A DNA stretch of 64,000 nucleotides. Source: Flavobacterium sp. YO12. Its GTDB lineage: Bacteria > Bacteroidota > Bacteroidia > Flavobacteriales > Flavobacteriaceae. Every line of letters starts with the position of its first letter. The first letter of the stretch is position 1. The notes under the pieces are model-generated. The model ran no database searches, was not told the origin of the DNA, and saw nothing but the letters and a program-made list of their open reading frames with translations. Position numbers and translations under genes: made by a program. This document shows positions 61,432-64,000 of the stretch, piece by piece. The stretch spans positions 1 through 64,000 of the forward strand of contig NZ_NRQU01000024.1 in the NCBI RefSeq assembly GCF_004119495.1. The letters are read 5' to 3'.

Positions 61432-64000
61432 TTAAAATTGAACATTTGCTCCAAACAAAATAGATCTTGCTTGTGGATAAACTCCTTTATCTACACCAAA
61501 TACTTGACCTCCAATTTCTGGATCGTATCCACTGTATTTTGTAAATGTGATTAAGTTTTCGCCTGTTAAGTAAAAACGAACTTTATCTGCACCAATTTTA
61601 GATGATAAATTAGTTGGCATTGTGTATCCAACTTGAACAATTTTCAAACGAACGTAATTTCCATTTTCAAGATAAAAATCAGACATATTGCTGTAGTTTT
61701 TATTTGGATCATCGTTTGTTAATCTAGGATAATCATTTGAAGTTCCTTCTCCAACCCAGCGATCCAAAGCTTTTGTTTGATAGTTTGCATTCAAAACATC
61801 AAGTCTTCTTAACCCTTGGAAAATTTTACTTCCAGCAGCTCCTTGAGCAAATGCCATAAAGTCAAAGTTTTTGTAATCTAAGTTTAAAGTAAGACCAAAT
61901 GTATATTTAGGAATATTTGTTCCTAAAAACTGTTTGTCATCATCTGTAATTGAACCATCTCCATTTGAATCTACCCAACGGAAATCCCCTGGTCTTGCTT
62001 TTGGCTGTATCAACTCTCCTTTAGCATTTTTGTAAGCCGCAACTTCCGCTTCATTTTGAAAAATTCCTGCCGTTTTGAAACCATAGAATTCATTAAATGA
62101 ATGTCCAACTTGTGTTCTTGTTACTGGTCCCATAGATTGAAAACTAGCGTCTCCAACAATATAGTTTGTAGATGATCCTACATAAGTGATTTCATTTTTT
62201 AAATAGGCAAAGTTTCCGTTAACACCTAAGTTAAATTCTCCAAGTCTTTTCTTGTATCCTAATTCAATTTCAAAACCGCTGTTATTCATATCGGCAATAT
62301 TTGCAGAAGGCGGATCAACAACTCCAACATATCCAGGAATAACAACATTTCTTAAAATTCCTGTTGTTCTCTTTTTATAGTAATCTACTGAAAGATTAAA
62401 ATCGTTAAAAAGTTTTGCGTCAAGTCCTACTGTAGTTTGTGATGTTTCTTCCCATCCTAAGTCAGCATTTGGAAGTGTAGAATTTCCGTAACCAGTTGTA
62501 ATTGCACCTGCATTCCCAACTGAATAGTTATAACCACCAACAACTAAACCTCTATATTTAAAGTCATCGATGTTATCATTACCTACAACTCCATAACCTC
62601 CACGCAGTTTTAAAGAGTTAACAACATTGTTTTCTTTCCAAAATCCTTCTTTAGAAACTACCCATCCTAAAGAAAATGAAGGGAAAACTCCGAATTTTTT
62701 GTTTTCACCAAAACGAGTCGATCCATCACGACGAACGATTCCGGTAAAAAGATATTTTTCTTTAAAATCATAGTTAGCACGTAAAAACAATGATGCTAAT
62801 TTGTGCTCTACAAAATCCTCTGCAGTATTAACTCTGTCCGTTTGTGGAATATCAAAATTGAAAGAAGCATCTTTGTAGCTTGTAATTGGTAACCCAAACA
62901 TGGTTACACCAATCATACCACCAATGTTTTCAACATAAGCTCCTTGCCCGGCAAGAATGTTTACATTGTGATCTCCGAATTTATTAGAATAGGTCAGGAT
63001 ATTTTCAAGAGTCCAAGAAAATGATTTTCTGTTTTCCTGCATATAGTTATTTCTATCCGCTTTCATGTTTGGATTTAGGAAAAAAACTGGTGTAAAACCT
63101 TCTTTCCCCCAGTAAGCTAATTTACCACCAAGCGTAGTTCTAAATTTTAAATGACTAGTAATATTAGCTTCTAAATAAGCATTTCCAACAAAATCATCTG
63201 ACCAGTTAAATGCTCCTAATCTAGTTTGCATAAAACCTAGCGGATTGGTCATTTCTTGTTGTACTAAAGACGAAATTCCGTAAGGACGTCCGCTTGCATC
63301 TCTAACAACATTTGGATTTGCATAAAAACCTGTACCATCTACTGCTGGATCAGTAACAACAAGTGGAGTAATAGGGTCTAAGTTAATTGCAGAACTTAAA
63401 GGTCCTCCAAATTCAGTATTTGGATTATCAAGACCTTTAGTTTTTTGGTGTGTATAACCAAAAGTTTGTCCAAACGTAAAGTAATCAGAAATTTTGTGTG
63501 TTGAATTTAAACGGAAATTTTTCTTTGAATAGTTTGAAATTTCTGTTGCTACAATACCTTCTTGATCTTGTATTCCGAAAGAAGCATAAAAAGTAGATTT
63601 TTCACCTCCGCCACTGATGCTTAATTCATGTGTGTATCTAAAAGCTGAATCATTAAAAATAGCATCCTGCCAATCTGTACCTTTTCCTAAAGCTGCTGAA
63701 TTTGCATATTTAATTGGACCCCCATCAGCCATTGATTTTTCATTCATAAGAGCACCATATTGCGCTGCGTTAAGAAGATCTAATCTTTTAGCAGGTGCTG
63801 AAATTCCAGCAAATCCATTATAGTTTACAGATATTTTTCCTGATTTTCCTTTTTTGTTGTAACTAAGATAACTCCAGTAGCTGCACGAGTACCATAAATC
63901 GCCGCCGAAGCTGCGTCTTTAAGAACTTCTATAGATTCAATATCACTTTGATTAATAAAACCAATCGCATTTGCATCTACTGCAATACCATCAACAACCC
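61432..64000 (-). CDS. SusC-family TonB-dependent receptor, 5' end outside the window, one frame break
   Basis: Only the 3' part (about 855 codons) is visible. Plug-domain residues [20 protein letters not shown] and [20 protein letters not shown] (63998 down) then LVTTKK lead to a break at 63850-63856, where the frame changes by one base; downstream the barrel runs open from [11 protein letters not shown] to the final FGANVQF. Upstream frame alone would stop at 63827-63825 (TAA). The break sits exactly on a slippery A-AAA-AAG. It could be a sequencing or real homopolymer deletion, or a slippage-dependent gene. It pairs with the SusD gene 14 bp downstream and should import the glucan. Confidence 0.85.
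63850..63856 (-). other. Frame break at slippery heptamer in susC
   Basis: The minus-strand sequence is ACA-ACA-AAA-AAG-GAA in the upstream frame. Standard SusC needs seven A (LVTTKKGK); six are present. A -1 slip on A-AAA-AAG gives AAA-AAA-GGA and restores the receptor frame. Confidence 0.8.

Overview
The window looks like chromosome from a Flavobacterium-type member of the Bacteroidota. It is AT-rich, its start codons lack Shine-Dalgarno sequences, and several genes have the TAnnTTTG -7 promoter motif of this phylum. It also carries a SusC/SusD glycan locus, GGGP synthase, TonB receptors and many flavobacterial lipoproteins. No rRNA, tRNA, CRISPR array, phage or complete insertion sequence was recognised.

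Layout. 1-8.6 kb: the 5' part of a secreted protein, polA, two poorly known secreted or membrane proteins, a LacI-family regulator and two ferritin-like proteins. 8.6-11.6 kb: ribosomal genes rplM-rpsI and rpsB-tsf. 11.7-15.9 kb: an M3 peptidase, a queuosine-precursor transporter, a lipoprotein and tag. 16-23.6 kb: a TPP-riboswitch-controlled thiamin operon, thiS-thiC-tenI-like-thiD-thiE-thiG-[nuclease-like element]-thiH-thiF. 23.6-29.5 kb: housekeeping genes (MOSC, aat, DUF3127, flavin reductase, orphan histidine kinase, HIT, greA, a degenerate Rieske-like lipoprotein). 29.5-36 kb, minus strand: a TonB receptor under a second TPP riboswitch, preceded by a separate cluster with arfB, a NadR-type-kinase/DUF4301 fusion, pnuC and GGGP synthase. 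36-37.5 kb: a Crp/Fnr regulator next to a membrane protein and a truncated haemoglobin. 38-44.7 kb: ahcY, a patatin/beta-barrel protein and small genes. 44.8-47.6 kb: an alkylation-repair island (AraC-MGMT fusion, a 2OG-Fe oxygenase, a lone Ada metal-domain relative, alkB). 47.6-49.3 kb: a YjbR protein, a catalytically dead Nudix regulator and a small unknown gene. 49.3-64 kb, minus strand: a polysaccharide utilisation locus with SusC, SusD, a PKD lipoprotein, three GH30 enzymes, GH5-CBM, an endonuclease/phosphatase-family enzyme and GH3. The GH30/GH3 content points to a beta-glucan, possibly beta-1,6-linked.

How the genes work together. Thiamin is handled twice: the operon makes TPP de novo and the riboswitch-controlled TonB receptor probably imports thiamin or a precursor. 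Both riboswitches sit 12 nt behind the same TACATTTG -7 element. In the receptor leader a hairpin includes the start codon, and a C-rich tract can pair with the first conserved strand of the aptamer, which suggests how its switch works.

Most notable structures: (1) a 580-bp unit with perfect 32-bp terminal inverted repeats, carrying an intact GxxExxY/PD-(D/E)XK nuclease-like gene, inserted between thiG and thiH; (2) a SusC gene whose frame breaks exactly at an A-AAA-AAG slippery heptamer, where a -1 slip restores it; (3) a kinase/nucleotidyltransferase-like fusion beside pnuC; (4) several families of small dispersed palindromes, one with compensatory stem changes; (5) an Ada protein apparently split into separate genes.
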